Below, one piece after another: positions 5,917-14,950 of a stretch of DNA of 64,000 nt. The notes below the pieces were generated by a model. It did no database searches. It worked only from the letters and a program-made list of their open reading frames with translations, and was not told the origin of the DNA. Position 1 is the stretch's first letter; the number at the start of each line of letters is the position of its first letter. The position numbers were made by a program, and so were the translations under genes. Source of the DNA: Clostridia bacterium (GTDB lineage Bacteria; Bacillota; Clostridia; RUG12999); assembly GCA_022801925.1 (NCBI GenBank), contig JAAWTG010000004.1, positions 1-64,000 of the forward strand, in the 5' to 3' direction.

Positions 5917-6867
5917 ATGTTAACACGAAAAGAATTGAAACAAAATGCAAAAGAACAACTACGTGGGAAACGGGCGTTTGGCGTATTGATTACGTTGGTA
6001 CTGTTTGCCATTAGCTGGGGCGCAATGCTTGTTGTAATGAGCTGCTGGGGAATTGGAAATGCTTTTTCTGAAGGCGCCGGTATTGCTGCAATGTCAGTCG
6101 CCTATGTGTTGTGGATTATTTTTGCTTGCATGATATCCACAGGATATAGCTGGACATTTTTGAAGTTGCGGCGTGGTGAAAAAAACGGCGTAGGTGGATT
6201 GTTCCATCCATTCCGGCGGTTTGGCAAGGTGCTTGGTGCAAATGCACTGATGTTCTTGGTAATTCTGGGGATGTATTTTATCAGTGCAGCGATTACGGCA
6301 GTGCTGGCAGCATATGTACATCCGGCTTTGGCAGTAATTTGCGGTATTGCGGCGGTAGTATTGCTATGCTATGTCATGTTGGGATTTGCCGTGGCACCTT
6401 ATTTATTGCTGGATCAGCCGCGACTGGGCGTATGCGCCTGTATCAAACGCAGCAGAAAACTTATGAAGGGGCATAAATGGGAATTATTTGTATTAGGTCT
6501 GTCGTTCATTGGCTGGTATTTTCTTGTGGGATTGACCTGTGGTATTCTGTCTTTGTGGATAGTCCCCTATATGAATGTGGTTATGGCAAATTATTATGAT
6601 GAATTGGTACGGTTAAGCAGTGGGGAAAAAGCAGAGCCGGAAATAGAGAAAGTGGAAGCGGCAGAAGAGATAGAGAAACCGGAAATGATAGAAGCAAAAA
6701 TGGAACTAGAAGTGAAAGAAACAGAAGAAGTAGTCGAACCGGAAACTGTAGCAGAACAAGAAGTGCCGGTACCAGAAGAAACGGAAGAGCCGGAAGTGAC
6801 AGAACAGGATGCAATACAAGAGGAAATAACAGAGGAACAAGAATCGGTTGATGAACCGGAAGAATAA
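5917..6867 (+). CDS. DUF975-family integral membrane protein
   Basis: The 316-residue product starts with the family signature LTRKELKQNAKEQLRGK and then has about six hydrophobic segments (first near residues 20-42, last near 200-225), as in DUF975 membrane proteins of Firmicutes. The C-terminal 70 residues are an unusual Glu/Val/Pro-rich acidic tail (many EE, EP and VE repeats) with no membrane segment. The start at 5917 follows AAGGGGCG; an earlier in-frame ATG has no ribosome site. Function of the family is unknown. It is convergent with the AraC gene and shares its terminator. Confidence 0.85.
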   Translation: MLTRKELKQNAKEQLRGKRAFGVLITLVLFAISWGAMLVVMSCWGIGNAFSEGAGIAAMSVAYVLWIIFACMISTGYSWTFLKLRRGEKNGVGGLFHPFRRFGKVLGANALMFLVILGMYFISAAITAVLAAYVHPALAVICGIAAVVLLCYVMLGFAVAPYLLLDQPRLGVCACIKRSRKLMKGHKWELFVLGLSFIGWYFLVGLTCGILSLWIVPYMNVVMANYYDELVRLSSGEKAEPEIEKVEAAEEIEKPEMIEAKMELEVKETEEVVEPETVAEQEVPVPEETEEPEVTEQDAIQEEITEEQESVDEPEE

Positions 6868-6879
6868 ATAATAGAAAAA

Positions 6880-6916
6880 GAACGGTCGAATGCAGTAGCA
6901 TTCGACCGTTCTTTTT
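6880..6916. terminator. Bidirectional terminator
   Basis: GAACGGTCGAATGC (6880-6893), loop AGTA, GCATTCGACCGTTC (6898-6911), flanked by AAAAA and TTTTT. The perfect 14-bp stem sits between convergent genes. Confidence 0.9.
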
Positions 6917-6919
6917 CTA

Positions 6920-7756
6920 TTACTGTTTTGCAGATTTTGGCGTTGTACCATACATTTTTTTATAGGCTTTATAAAAGCTGGAATAGTCGTTAAAACCTGC
7001 CGATACACATGCGTCCAATGTGCTTGTGCCACCGGAAATCAATTTTTGGGCATATTGAACGCGTTTGCTGCTGATATATTGCTTCACAGAAAAGCCGGTT
7101 GAAGCGCTAAATAAATGGGATAAGTGGTATTTGGAAATATAGAAGCGGCTGGCAAGTGCATCCAAACTGAGGTCGGCAGTGAGATTGTGGTTGATATACT
7201 GAATGATTTCCACAATTTTTTCGTTATGGATATGGGAACCGGCGGAAAAGTCCGAAGCAGATACCAGCTTGTTAATCGTAATTAAAATTTGCAACATGAG
7301 ACATTGCAGCATGATTTGTTTTTCTGGTTTGTTCCCAAAAGAATATTCTTCCAATTGTTCTATATGGCGCAGGAGACCGGTCTGCCGCGCCGCGCCGGCA
7401 GGCAGTAAATTGCCATTACCCAGTTTTCGGAAATCCAGACCTGCATACAGATCATAGGGCGTGTGACTGAAATTTTCCAGATAATCTTTTGTGAAACCAA
7501 GAGTAGTCCGTTCATAGGGTTCCTGCAAGTTAAAACTGATGTTATGAAATTCGCGGCTGTTGAACATCATCACATCGCCCTCCGTTAATTCATAGATTTG
7601 TCCCTCTACTTTAAACGTAGCATGAGAACTGCGGAGGAGATAAATCTCATAGTGGTTATGAATGTGGTTTGGGAAGGTGGTGGGCTGACTATAGTAGGAT
7701 TTGGTACGCGAAATGCTAAAACCTTTTTCAGAGTGGTGCGAACTTGTTTCACGCAT
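6920..7756 (-). CDS. AraC-family transcriptional regulator (cupin + HTH)
   Basis: A 278-residue regulator. The N-terminal half is a cupin-type sugar-sensing domain (HIHNHYEIYLL near residues 31-41). The C-terminal 100 residues are a two-HTH AraC domain (LSLDALASRFYISKYHLSHLFSASTG, then STLDACVSAGFNDYSSFYKAYKKMYGTTP). The start at 7756 is chosen because GGAGG lies 9 nt upstream; an ATG 15 nt further upstream overlaps that site. It is divergent from the sugar-catabolic genes beginning at 7961, which it probably controls through the dyad at 7847-7871. The inducer would be a sugar or uronate; which one is not readable from sequence. Confidence 0.92.
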   Translation of the reverse strand: MRETSSHHSEKGFSISRTKSYYSQPTTFPNHIHNHYEIYLLRSSHATFKVEGQIYELTEGDVMMFNSREFHNISFNLQEPYERTTLGFTKDYLENFSHTPYDLYAGLDFRKLGNGNLLPAGAARQTGLLRHIEQLEEYSFGNKPEKQIMLQCLMLQILITINKLVSASDFSAGSHIHNEKIVEIIQYINHNLTADLSLDALASRFYISKYHLSHLFSASTGFSVKQYISSKRVQYAQKLISGGTSTLDACVSAGFNDYSSFYKAYKKMYGTTPKSAKQ

Positions 7757-7846
7757 AGGGAAAACCTCCATTTTTGTTTTTCAATATATTGCCGCTGAAT
7801 TGCCAAAGATATTTGTAAGGGGATAAAATTTAATAGCTGTATGGTA

Positions 7847-7871
7847 GTGTATACTATAGTTAGTATATCAC
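7847..7871. promoter_or_regulatory. Dyad in the divergent AraC/sugar-gene intergenic region
   Basis: ATACTA (7851-7856), TAGT, TAGTAT (7861-7866) with outer GTG and CAC (7847-7849, 7869-7871). It lies between the divergent starts at 7756 and 7961 and is the best operator candidate there. Two TATACT-like elements overlap it. Confidence 0.45.
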
Positions 7872-7960
7872 AAGATTTGCAATATTCCAAGCAAAAATAG
7901 CAAAGAAATTTGAAAAAATATGAGGTAAGATAAAGAAAAGAAATGAGAGAGGGGATATCT

Positions 7961-8812
7961 ATGGCAACATTTGTGTTATCAGGATTTGCAGACGAAATAG
8001 ACCCAATGATAGATGTGCAAATCGAACAGATGAAACGGTTTGGTATCGGGCATATTGAAATGCGCGGCGTAGACGGAAAAAATATTGCAGATTGCAGTAT
8101 GGAGGAAATCCGTGTGGTTGCAGACAAATGCCGCGCGGCGGAGATGCAGATTTCAGCGCTGGGGTCGCCGCTGGGGAAAATATCCATTACAGATGATATG
8201 GACGAACACATGGCGCGGCTGGAAAATCTGATGGAGAAAGCAAAGATTTTGGGAACCGATTCCATTCGAGTATTTAGTTTTTACCTGCCGAAAGACGAAG
8301 CGCCGGAAAAATACCGTGATGAAGTGTTGCGCCGCATGCAGCGCATGGCAAACGCGGCAGCGCAGCAGCAAATCACTTTGCTACATGAAAACGAAAAGGG
8401 AATTTACGGCGACAGCGCGGAGCGGTGTCTGGATATTTTTGAAAGTGTTGGCAGCGACCATTTATGGGCAACGTTTGACCCTGCTAATTTTGTGCAGTGT
8501 GGTTGCCAGCCATATCCGCACGCCTATGAACTTTTGAAATCCTACATACGCTATGTCCATATCAAAGATGCAAAAGCGGATGGTATTGTTGTGCCGGCAG
8601 GGCAGGGTATCGGAGAAGTGCCGAAATTGCTAGCACGACTGGGGCAAGACGGATATCGAGGATTTTTGTCCTTAGAACCGCATTTGGGCGACTTTGTTGG
8701 TTTTGCGGCACTGGAAACAGAAGAAGAAACACAGAAAAAACCTAAAAGTGGCGCGGATACGTTTGAAATTGCAGTGAATGCACTGCGTTCTATTTTGGAA
8801 GGAGTGGAATAA
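7961..8812 (+). CDS. Sugar phosphate isomerase/epimerase family (TIM barrel)
   Basis: A 283-residue xylose-isomerase-like TIM-barrel protein (AP endonuclease family 2 fold). The four expected metal ligands are in recognisable blocks: LLHENEKGIYGD, ATFDPANFVQ, YVHIKDAKADG and LSLEPHL. Such enzymes isomerise, epimerise or dehydrate sugars, inosose or keto-glycosides. The start at 7961 follows GAGAGGGG; an in-frame ATG 18 nt earlier contains this site. One base separates its stop from the next ATG, so it is co-transcribed with the Gfo/Idh/MocA dehydrogenase. The pairing suggests a redox-isomerisation step on a glycoside or inositol-like compound; substrate not known. Confidence 0.88.
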   Translation: MATFVLSGFADEIDPMIDVQIEQMKRFGIGHIEMRGVDGKNIADCSMEEIRVVADKCRAAEMQISALGSPLGKISITDDMDEHMARLENLMEKAKILGTDSIRVFSFYLPKDEAPEKYRDEVLRRMQRMANAAAQQQITLLHENEKGIYGDSAERCLDIFESVGSDHLWATFDPANFVQCGCQPYPHAYELLKSYIRYVHIKDAKADGIVVPAGQGIGEVPKLLARLGQDGYRGFLSLEPHLGDFVGFAALETEEETQKKPKSGADTFEIAVNALRSILEGVE

Positions 8813-8813
8813 A

Positions 8814-9971
8814 ATGGTTAGAATTGGTGTTGTCGGCATTGGAAACATGGGCAGAAGTCATGTGATGCATTTGATGGAAGGTAAAGTGAAAAACGGAAAG
8901 TTGACGGCTGTTTGCGATATCAAACCGGAACGTCTGAAGTGGGTGGAAGAAGAAGGATATACGGGTCTAAAACATTTCTCGAATGCGGAGGATATGATAA
9001 AGAGCGGCGAGATTGACGCGATTTTGATTGCTGTTCCGCACTATGACCATCCGGTTATTGCGAAAATGGCATTTGCACAGGGACTGCATGTGCTGGTGGA
9101 AAAACCGGCAGGGGTCTATACGGCGCAGGTGCGTGAAATGAATGAAGCGGCGGCAAAAAGTGGAAAAGTGTTTGGTATCATGTATAACCAGCGTACGAAT
9201 CCTGTCTATCAGAAGGTACGCGAGTTGGTTAAAAGCGGAGAACTCGGTACGATAACGCGCGCCATTTGGATTATTACCAATTGGTACCGTCCGCAGGCAT
9301 ATCACAATTCCAGCGATTGGCGCAGCACTTGGAAAGATGAAGGCGGCGGCGTGTTAATCAACCAGTGTCCGCATCAGTTGGATTTGTGGTGGTGGATTTT
9401 GGGAATGCCGCAGCGTATCCGCTCTTTTGTCGGATTTGGAAAACATTATAACATCGAAGTAGAAGATGATGTGACAGCATATATGGAATATGAAAATGGT
9501 ATGTCAGGACTGTTCATTACCTGTACGGCAGAGGTTCCGGGCACCAACCGGCTGGAAATTTCCGGTACGCGCGGACGGTTGATTGTGGAAAATGATACCA
9601 TTCGTTTTGACCGTCTGGTGGAAGATTTGAAAGCGTTCAATGAGAAAAATCGTGTGCCGTTTGGTACGCCGGAGGTTTGGAAATGCGAGATTCCGGTGAA
9701 ACAAAAAGGGGAAAAACAACACGTCGGTATCATGAACGATTTTGTGCAGGCGATTGAAGAGGGAACGCCGCTTTTGGCGCCGGGTGAAGAAGGTATTAAC
9801 GGTCTGTCCATTTCCAATGCGATTCATATGTCGGCGTGGGAAGACAAATGGATTAACCCTGGAGACTTAGACGAAAAACGCTTTTATGAACTGTTGCAAG
9901 ACAAAATCAAAAATTCCACTATCAAAAAAGAATTATGGGAAGCCGTAAGCGATGTGCGTGGAACGCACTAA
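8814..9971 (+). CDS. Gfo/Idh/MocA family oxidoreductase
   Basis: A 385-residue NAD(P)-dependent dehydrogenase. The N-terminal Rossmann motif is GVVGIGNMGRSH (residues 5-16); the family EKP signature is in LVEKPAGVY near residue 98; the catalytic-site block is GGGVLINQCPHQLDLWWW. The C-terminal domain is the usual alpha/beta substrate-binding fold. The start at 8814 follows GGAGTG at 8800. It is the second gene of the operon and is followed 17 nt later by another isomerase. It probably oxidises a sugar, polyol or glycoside hydroxyl; the exact substrate cannot be read. Confidence 0.93.
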   Translation: MVRIGVVGIGNMGRSHVMHLMEGKVKNGKLTAVCDIKPERLKWVEEEGYTGLKHFSNAEDMIKSGEIDAILIAVPHYDHPVIAKMAFAQGLHVLVEKPAGVYTAQVREMNEAAAKSGKVFGIMYNQRTNPVYQKVRELVKSGELGTITRAIWIITNWYRPQAYHNSSDWRSTWKDEGGGVLINQCPHQLDLWWWILGMPQRIRSFVGFGKHYNIEVEDDVTAYMEYENGMSGLFITCTAEVPGTNRLEISGTRGRLIVENDTIRFDRLVEDLKAFNEKNRVPFGTPEVWKCEIPVKQKGEKQHVGIMNDFVQAIEEGTPLLAPGEEGINGLSISNAIHMSAWEDKWINPGDLDEKRFYELLQDKIKNSTIKKELWEAVSDVRGTH

Positions 9972-9988
9972 GAAAGGAGTCAAATAAA

Positions 9989-10735
9989 ATGAAACCAATT
10001 GCAGCGCAATTATATACACTCAGAGACTATATCCAAAATTTTCAGGACATTGAAACAACCTTTAAAAGACTAAAAACAATGGGATACAACGAAGTGCAGT
10101 TTTCCGGCGCGAAAATCACGGATGCAAAAGAACTGAAACGCATTGCAGACGCTACCGGTATCCATATTATCTGCACACATATTCCGTATGACGACATGAA
10201 AAATGATTTGAAGAAGGTCATTGCTGACCATCAGACGCTGAATTGTTTGTGTGCAGGCATCGGAGGCATGCCAACTGAATATCACAATGCGGAAGGATTC
10301 CATACATTTGCAAAAGAATTCGACCAAATTGCGAAGGAACTGAAAAAAGAGGGGCTTGGCGCAACATATCACAATCATCGTTTTGAATTTGAAAAATTCG
10401 ACGGAGAGAAGACAGGTATGGACATCTTATTGGAAGAAGGCGATACCTATACCTTTATGGCGGATACCTACTGGATACAATCCGGCGGCGGAGATGTGGT
10501 AGACTGGATTTATAAACTGCGCGGACGGATTCAAATGATTCATTTCAAGGATATGATGATTCAGAACAATGAACAGCTTTATGCGGAAGTGATGGAAGGA
10601 AATTTGAACTGGAAAGGCATTTTGGACGCCTGCGAAAATACCGGTATTGAATATTATATCGTGGAACAGGACGTATGCCAGCGTGACCCGTTTGAAAGTC
10701 TGGAAATCAGCTTACGCAATTTGAAAAACGCATAA
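9989..10735 (+). CDS. Sugar phosphate isomerase/epimerase family (TIM barrel), second copy
   Basis: A 248-residue TIM-barrel protein starting IAAQLYTLRDYIQNF, a typical opening for this family. Metal-site blocks are YHNHRFEFEKF, FMADTYWIQSGG, MIHFKDMM and YYIVEQDVC. It is only distantly similar to the gene at 7961, so it is not a recent duplicate. The start at 9989 follows AAAGGAG. It lies between two Gfo/Idh/MocA genes, giving two isomerase/dehydrogenase pairs in a row. It likely acts on the product of one of those dehydrogenases. Confidence 0.88.
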   Translation: MKPIAAQLYTLRDYIQNFQDIETTFKRLKTMGYNEVQFSGAKITDAKELKRIADATGIHIICTHIPYDDMKNDLKKVIADHQTLNCLCAGIGGMPTEYHNAEGFHTFAKEFDQIAKELKKEGLGATYHNHRFEFEKFDGEKTGMDILLEEGDTYTFMADTYWIQSGGGDVVDWIYKLRGRIQMIHFKDMMIQNNEQLYAEVMEGNLNWKGILDACENTGIEYYIVEQDVCQRDPFESLEISLRNLKNA

Positions 10736-10752
10736 ATGGGAGCGTGACCGTC

Positions 10753-11766
10753 ATGGAAAAAAACAAAGGCGCTGTCGTAGTGGGCTGCGGCGCAGTAGGA
10801 CCCGTTCATGCGCAGGTGATTCAGGAATGTGAGGGCGCGCGCCTAGCCGGCGTGTGCGACATTGTTTCGGAGCGGGCGCAGCGTTTGGCTGAAGAACATG
10901 GCTGCAAAGTATATGATAGCTACACACAAGTGCTTATGGATGCGGAGGTGGACGCCGTTCACCTTTGCACGCCGCATTATCTGCACGCGCCCATGGCGCG
11001 GGAAGCTGTAAAGCATGGGAAACATATCGTGATTGAAAAACCGTTTGCCATGAACCTGAAAGAAGCGGAAGCCTTGGGCGCGGAACTGTTGGCGCAGCAA
11101 GTGAAAGTCTGTTGCATTTTGCAAAACCGCTATACACCCTGTATCCAAAAAATGAAAGAAATGATAGATAGCGGAGCATATGGCGCGGTAAAAGGCGGCA
11201 GGGGACTGCTGACGTGGCAGCGCACGCCGGAATACTATAGAAGCGAAGCGTGGCGGGGACGCTGGGATACCGAAGGCGGAGGACTGCTGATTAATCAGGC
11301 GGTGCATTTGCTGGATTTGATGACCTATCTCGGTGGAGAATGTGCCGGTTTATCAGGCACCATTGCAAACCGTACGCTGCAAGATGTCATTGAAGTGGAG
11401 GACACGGCAGAAGCAACACTTTATACTAAAACGGGACAGATACTCCACTTTTTTGCAACCAATGGATACTGTGCAAACACGCCCTTTGATTTGGAAATTA
11501 TATTGGAAAACGCGGCGCTGCGGTTTCAGGATAATAAGCTATATTTACATCAGGAAGATAGAACGGAGGAAATCGCGACTAATAAAGTGACGCAAAAAGG
11601 AAAAGCTTATTGGGGCAACGGACACTGGAACTTGATTCAGGCGTTTTATCATGCACTGCATGGAGAAGCAGACACTTATACAAGTATTGCGGACGGTATT
11701 GCCGCTGTTCGACTGGTAGATGGTATTTACCGGTCTGCCAAGACAGGAAAACATGTTTCTTTTTAA
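10753..11766 (+). CDS. Gfo/Idh/MocA family oxidoreductase, second copy
   Basis: A 337-residue dehydrogenase with Rossmann motif VVVGCGAVGPVHA, EKPFAMN signature and GGGLLINQAVHLLDLMTYLGG block. The ATG at 10753 is chosen because GGGAG lies about 10 nt upstream; a GTG at 10744 is too close to that site. It follows the isomerase stop by 17 nt. It is diverged from the copy at 8814 (different length and loop regions), so the two probably oxidise different substrates or act in different directions. Confidence 0.92.
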   Translation: MEKNKGAVVVGCGAVGPVHAQVIQECEGARLAGVCDIVSERAQRLAEEHGCKVYDSYTQVLMDAEVDAVHLCTPHYLHAPMAREAVKHGKHIVIEKPFAMNLKEAEALGAELLAQQVKVCCILQNRYTPCIQKMKEMIDSGAYGAVKGGRGLLTWQRTPEYYRSEAWRGRWDTEGGGLLINQAVHLLDLMTYLGGECAGLSGTIANRTLQDVIEVEDTAEATLYTKTGQILHFFATNGYCANTPFDLEIILENAALRFQDNKLYLHQEDRTEEIATNKVTQKGKAYWGNGHWNLIQAFYHALHGEADTYTSIADGIAAVRLVDGIYRSAKTGKHVSF

Positions 11767-11843
11767 AGAAGAATATTGACAGGGAAAACGCAGAGTCGTA
11801 TAATAGAATGCAGAATGAAACATGAATGGAGGAGAAAGAACCA

Positions 11844-12281
11844 ATGTTAAAAGGGATTCCGAAAATTTTGTCTCCCGATTTGCTGAAAATTCTGATGGAA
11901 ATGGGGCATGGTGACCAAATCGTCATTGCGGACGGCAATTTCCCATCCGCCAATTACGCACAGCGGCTGGTGCGGCTGGACGGTCACAATGTGCCGGAAA
12001 TTTTGGACGCGATTTTGCAGTTTTTCCCGCTTGACCCTTATGTGGAGCAGCCGGTTGAGTTGATGGAAGTGGTGAAAGGTGACAACGTGAAGCCGGTTAT
12101 CTGGGATACTTACAAAGACCTGATTGCCAAACATGGTGGTAAACCGGAGGAACAAATTCAATTTGTGGAACGCTTCGCGTTTTATGAAAAGGCGAAACAG
12201 GCATATGCCGTGATTGCAACAGGCGAAGAAGCCTTATACGCAAACGTGATTTTGCAAAAAGGTGTTGTTGTGGAAGATTAA
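11844..12281 (+). CDS. fucU: RbsD/FucU family sugar mutarotase
   Basis: A 145-residue protein with the FucU signature MGHGDQIVIADGNFPS (H22, D30), and length typical of L-fucose mutarotase. Such enzymes interconvert the alpha and beta anomers of L-fucose or related sugars. The start at 11844 follows GGAGGAG; an upstream ATG lies before that site. It closes the dehydrogenase/isomerase operon and precedes the uronate genes by 188 nt. An L-fucose isomerase gene lies much further right at 53784, so fucose or a similar sugar is a plausible substrate. FucU is preferred over RbsD on the GNFPSANYA block. Confidence 0.85.
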   Translation: MLKGIPKILSPDLLKILMEMGHGDQIVIADGNFPSANYAQRLVRLDGHNVPEILDAILQFFPLDPYVEQPVELMEVVKGDNVKPVIWDTYKDLIAKHGGKPEEQIQFVERFAFYEKAKQAYAVIATGEEALYANVILQKGVVVED

Positions 12282-12287
12282 CGAGAC

Positions 12288-12318
12288 AGGACAGGGCAGT
12301 AAAATGTTCTGTCCTTTT
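12288..12318 (+). terminator. Weak intrinsic terminator after fucU
   Basis: AGGACAG (12288-12294), 14-nt loop, CTGTCCT (12309-12315), then TTT. The stem is short and the loop long. Confidence 0.45.
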
Positions 12319-12421
12319 GCTATATGGGGCAAAGAAACGGTTTGCTGTGACCTTTTGATACTAAAAACGCAAGTTTTGCAATGTGAATCGCAAAAAAGAC
12401 GAAGAAGTTTGCATTTCGCTT

Positions 12422-12430
12422 TGGTATAAT
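12422..12430 (+). promoter_or_regulatory. Extended -10 promoter for the uronate genes
   Basis: TGGTATAAT (TG-N-TATAAT) lies 40 nt before the uxaC start. There is no good -35 box 17 bp upstream, which fits an extended -10 promoter or an activator-dependent one. Confidence 0.55.
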
Positions 12431-12469
12431 GGGAGCATAAAATCAACAAGGAGCAGGGAGGAATATTGT

Positions 12470-13870
12470 ATGAAAGCGTTTATGGATGAAAATTTCCTGC
12501 TGCAAACAAAAACGGCGCAGCAGTTGTTTTTTGACTATGCAAAAGAGCAGCCGATATTTGACTATCACTGCCATTTGAATCCGGCAGAGATTCAGCAGAA
12601 CAAACAGTTCAAGAATATCACCGAAGTGTGGCTGGGCGGCGACCACTATAAATGGCGCGCTATGCGGTCGCATGGTGTGGAGGAGCGGGCTGTCACCGGA
12701 GAGGCGTCCGACTGGGAGAAATTCTATGCCTATGCGGAAACCATGCCATATTTGATTGGCAATCCGCTATATCACTGGAGTCATTTGGAATTGCAGCGGT
12801 ATTTCGGCGTGCAGGAATGTCTGAGCAAAGAAACGGCGAAACAGGTGTATAAACAGGCAAATGAAGTGATAGGAAGTCCGGATTTTAACGTACATAATAT
12901 ATTGAAAAATTCTAATGTACGCATGATTGGAACAACGGACGACCCAACAGACGATTTGAAATGGCATGAGCAGATTCGCGAAAACGCCGGCGTGGAAGCA
13001 AAAGTGTTGCCAACGTTTCGTCCGGATAACGGCGTGGAAATTCAAAAGGCAGGTTTTGGGGAATGGGTACGAAAACTAGGTGAGTCCTGCGGAACAGAAA
13101 TCAAAACCTATGCGGATTTTCTGGCGGCAGTAAAAAGCAGAATGGATCATTTTGGAAAAATGGGTTGCCGCTGTGCAGATCATGGACTGTGCTATGTGCC
13201 ATATCGGGAAGCGGGCGAGGCGGAGTTGGAACGTATTTTCAGCAAAGCGCTGACAGGCGGCGCGGTGACGCGGGAGGAAGAAGAAGCCTATAAAACCCAT
13301 TTTCTGGTGTTCTGCGGACAAGAGTATGCACGTCGCGGCTGGGTGATGCAAATGCATTTGAACGTCATTCGCTGCGCCAATACGCGTATGTTTGAAAAAC
13401 TCGGGCCGGATACCGGATTTGATTCCATTGATGACAATGAAATTGCAAAACCGCTTGCGAAACTGATGGACGCCATGGATAAGGACGATTTATTGCCCAA
13501 GACCATTTTATATACGCTCAATCCCAAAGACCAATATGTGCTCGCAACCATGGCGGGAAATTTCCAGCAGAGCGGCGCGAAAAGCAAAGTACAACTGGGA
13601 AGCGGCTGGTGGTTCTGCGACCAATTGGACGGAATGGAATATCAGTTAAAGACGTGGGCGAATTTGGGCGTGCTGTCTCATTTTGTCGGTATGCTGACCG
13701 ATTCACGCAGCTTTATTTCCTATGCACGGCATGAATATTTCCGCCGTATTTTGTGTAATGTAATCGGCGGTTGGGTGGAAAACGGACTCTATCCAAACGA
13801 CCGGCAGTATTTAAAAGAAATCATAGAAGGTATTTGTTATCAAAATGCAAAAGACTATTTTGGTCTGTAA
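12470..13870 (+). CDS. uxaC: Uronate isomerase (glucuronate/galacturonate isomerase)
   Basis: A 466-residue protein, the usual length for UxaC. The metal-binding HxH is at H33/H35 ([12 protein letters not shown]); other family blocks are [37 protein letters not shown] and [17 protein letters not shown]. It converts D-glucuronate to D-fructuronate, and D-galacturonate to D-tagaturonate. The start at 12470 follows GGGAGGAA. It is the first gene of the uxaC-uxuA-uxuB operon, which takes glucuronate to 2-keto-3-deoxygluconate. Only the glucuronate branch is present here, with no tagaturonate reductase or altronate dehydratase. Confidence 0.96.
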   Translation: MKAFMDENFLLQTKTAQQLFFDYAKEQPIFDYHCHLNPAEIQQNKQFKNITEVWLGGDHYKWRAMRSHGVEERAVTGEASDWEKFYAYAETMPYLIGNPLYHWSHLELQRYFGVQECLSKETAKQVYKQANEVIGSPDFNVHNILKNSNVRMIGTTDDPTDDLKWHEQIRENAGVEAKVLPTFRPDNGVEIQKAGFGEWVRKLGESCGTEIKTYADFLAAVKSRMDHFGKMGCRCADHGLCYVPYREAGEAELERIFSKALTGGAVTREEEEAYKTHFLVFCGQEYARRGWVMQMHLNVIRCANTRMFEKLGPDTGFDSIDDNEIAKPLAKLMDAMDKDDLLPKTILYTLNPKDQYVLATMAGNFQQSGAKSKVQLGSGWWFCDQLDGMEYQLKTWANLGVLSHFVGMLTDSRSFISYARHEYFRRILCNVIGGWVENGLYPNDRQYLKEIIEGICYQNAKDYFGL

Positions 13871-13890
13871 TGAAAAGGGAGGGAACCGAA

Positions 13891-14943
13891 ATGGAAATGA
13901 CATTTCGATGGTATGGAAAAGATGATCCGGTAACGCTGGAAAAAATTCGGCAGATTCCGGGCGTGACAGGTATTGTCAGTGCGATTTATGACATTCCGGT
14001 AGGGGAAGCGTGGAGCAGGGAGAAAATCGCATACTTAAAAAAGACAGTAGAGGACGCAGGGCTGCGATTGAGCGTCATTGAAAGCGTGCCGGTGCATGAG
14101 GATATCAAGCTGGGCAAACCGTCCCGCGACCGCTTGATTGAAAATTATTGCCAGACGCTGCGCAACTTGGCGGCAGAGGATATCCGTGTGGTATGCTATA
14201 ATTTCATGCCGGTATTTGACTGGACGCGTTCGGAATTAGACCATCTGCTGCCGGACGGGTCAAACGCCTTGGTCTATTTTGCAGAGCAGGTGGACAAAAT
14301 GGATCCAATCAATGGGGAATTATCCCTGCCCGGCTGGGACGCAAGCTATACCAAGGAAAGCCTGAAAGAAGTCATGGACGCTTATAAAGAAATCACGGAA
14401 GAAGATTTGTGGAACAATTTGAAATATTTTCTGGAACGCGTCATCAAAGTGGCGGAAGAGGTACAGGTAAAAATGGCGATTCATCCCGATGACCCGCCCT
14501 GGCCCATTTTTGGATTGCCGCGTATTATCACGAACATGGAAAATCTGGAACGGTTTTTGAAATTGGTGGACAGTCCCTATAACGGACTGACGCTGTGCAG
14601 CGGTTCGCTTGGTGCATCGGCGGACAATGACATTGTAGAAATGGTTCGGAGGTTCGGCGGTATGGGACGGATTCATTTTGCGCATTGCCGCAACATTTTG
14701 CTGCGGGATGGGGATTCCTTTGAAGAATCGGCGCATTTGTCCGAAAAAGGGTCGCTGGACATGTATGAAATCATGAAAGCCTACCATGATGTTGGGTTTG
14801 ACGGTCCTTGCCGTCCCGACCATGGCAGAATGATTTGGGGAGAACAGGGACGCCCGGGCTATGGACTGTATGACCGTGCGCTTGGCGCGGTTTATCTGAA
14901 CGGATTGTGGGAAGCGATTGAAAAGAATGAAGCGAAAGGATGA
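13891..14943 (+). CDS. uxuA: Mannonate dehydratase
   Basis: A 350-residue protein matching UxuA in length and motifs: [33 protein letters not shown] and [10 protein letters not shown]. It dehydrates D-mannonate to 2-keto-3-deoxy-D-gluconate, with Fe2+/Mn2+ as the family cofactor. The start at 13891 follows GGGAGGG. Spacing to uxaC is 20 nt, and its TGA is 7 nt before the uxuB ATG, so translation is probably coupled. Confidence 0.96.
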   Translation: MEMTFRWYGKDDPVTLEKIRQIPGVTGIVSAIYDIPVGEAWSREKIAYLKKTVEDAGLRLSVIESVPVHEDIKLGKPSRDRLIENYCQTLRNLAAEDIRVVCYNFMPVFDWTRSELDHLLPDGSNALVYFAEQVDKMDPINGELSLPGWDASYTKESLKEVMDAYKEITEEDLWNNLKYFLERVIKVAEEVQVKMAIHPDDPPWPIFGLPRIITNMENLERFLKLVDSPYNGLTLCSGSLGASADNDIVEMVRRFGGMGRIHFAHCRNILLRDGDSFEESAHLSEKGSLDMYEIMKAYHDVGFDGPCRPDHGRMIWGEQGRPGYGLYDRALGAVYLNGLWEAIEKNEAKG

Positions 14944-14950
14944 AGACGAC

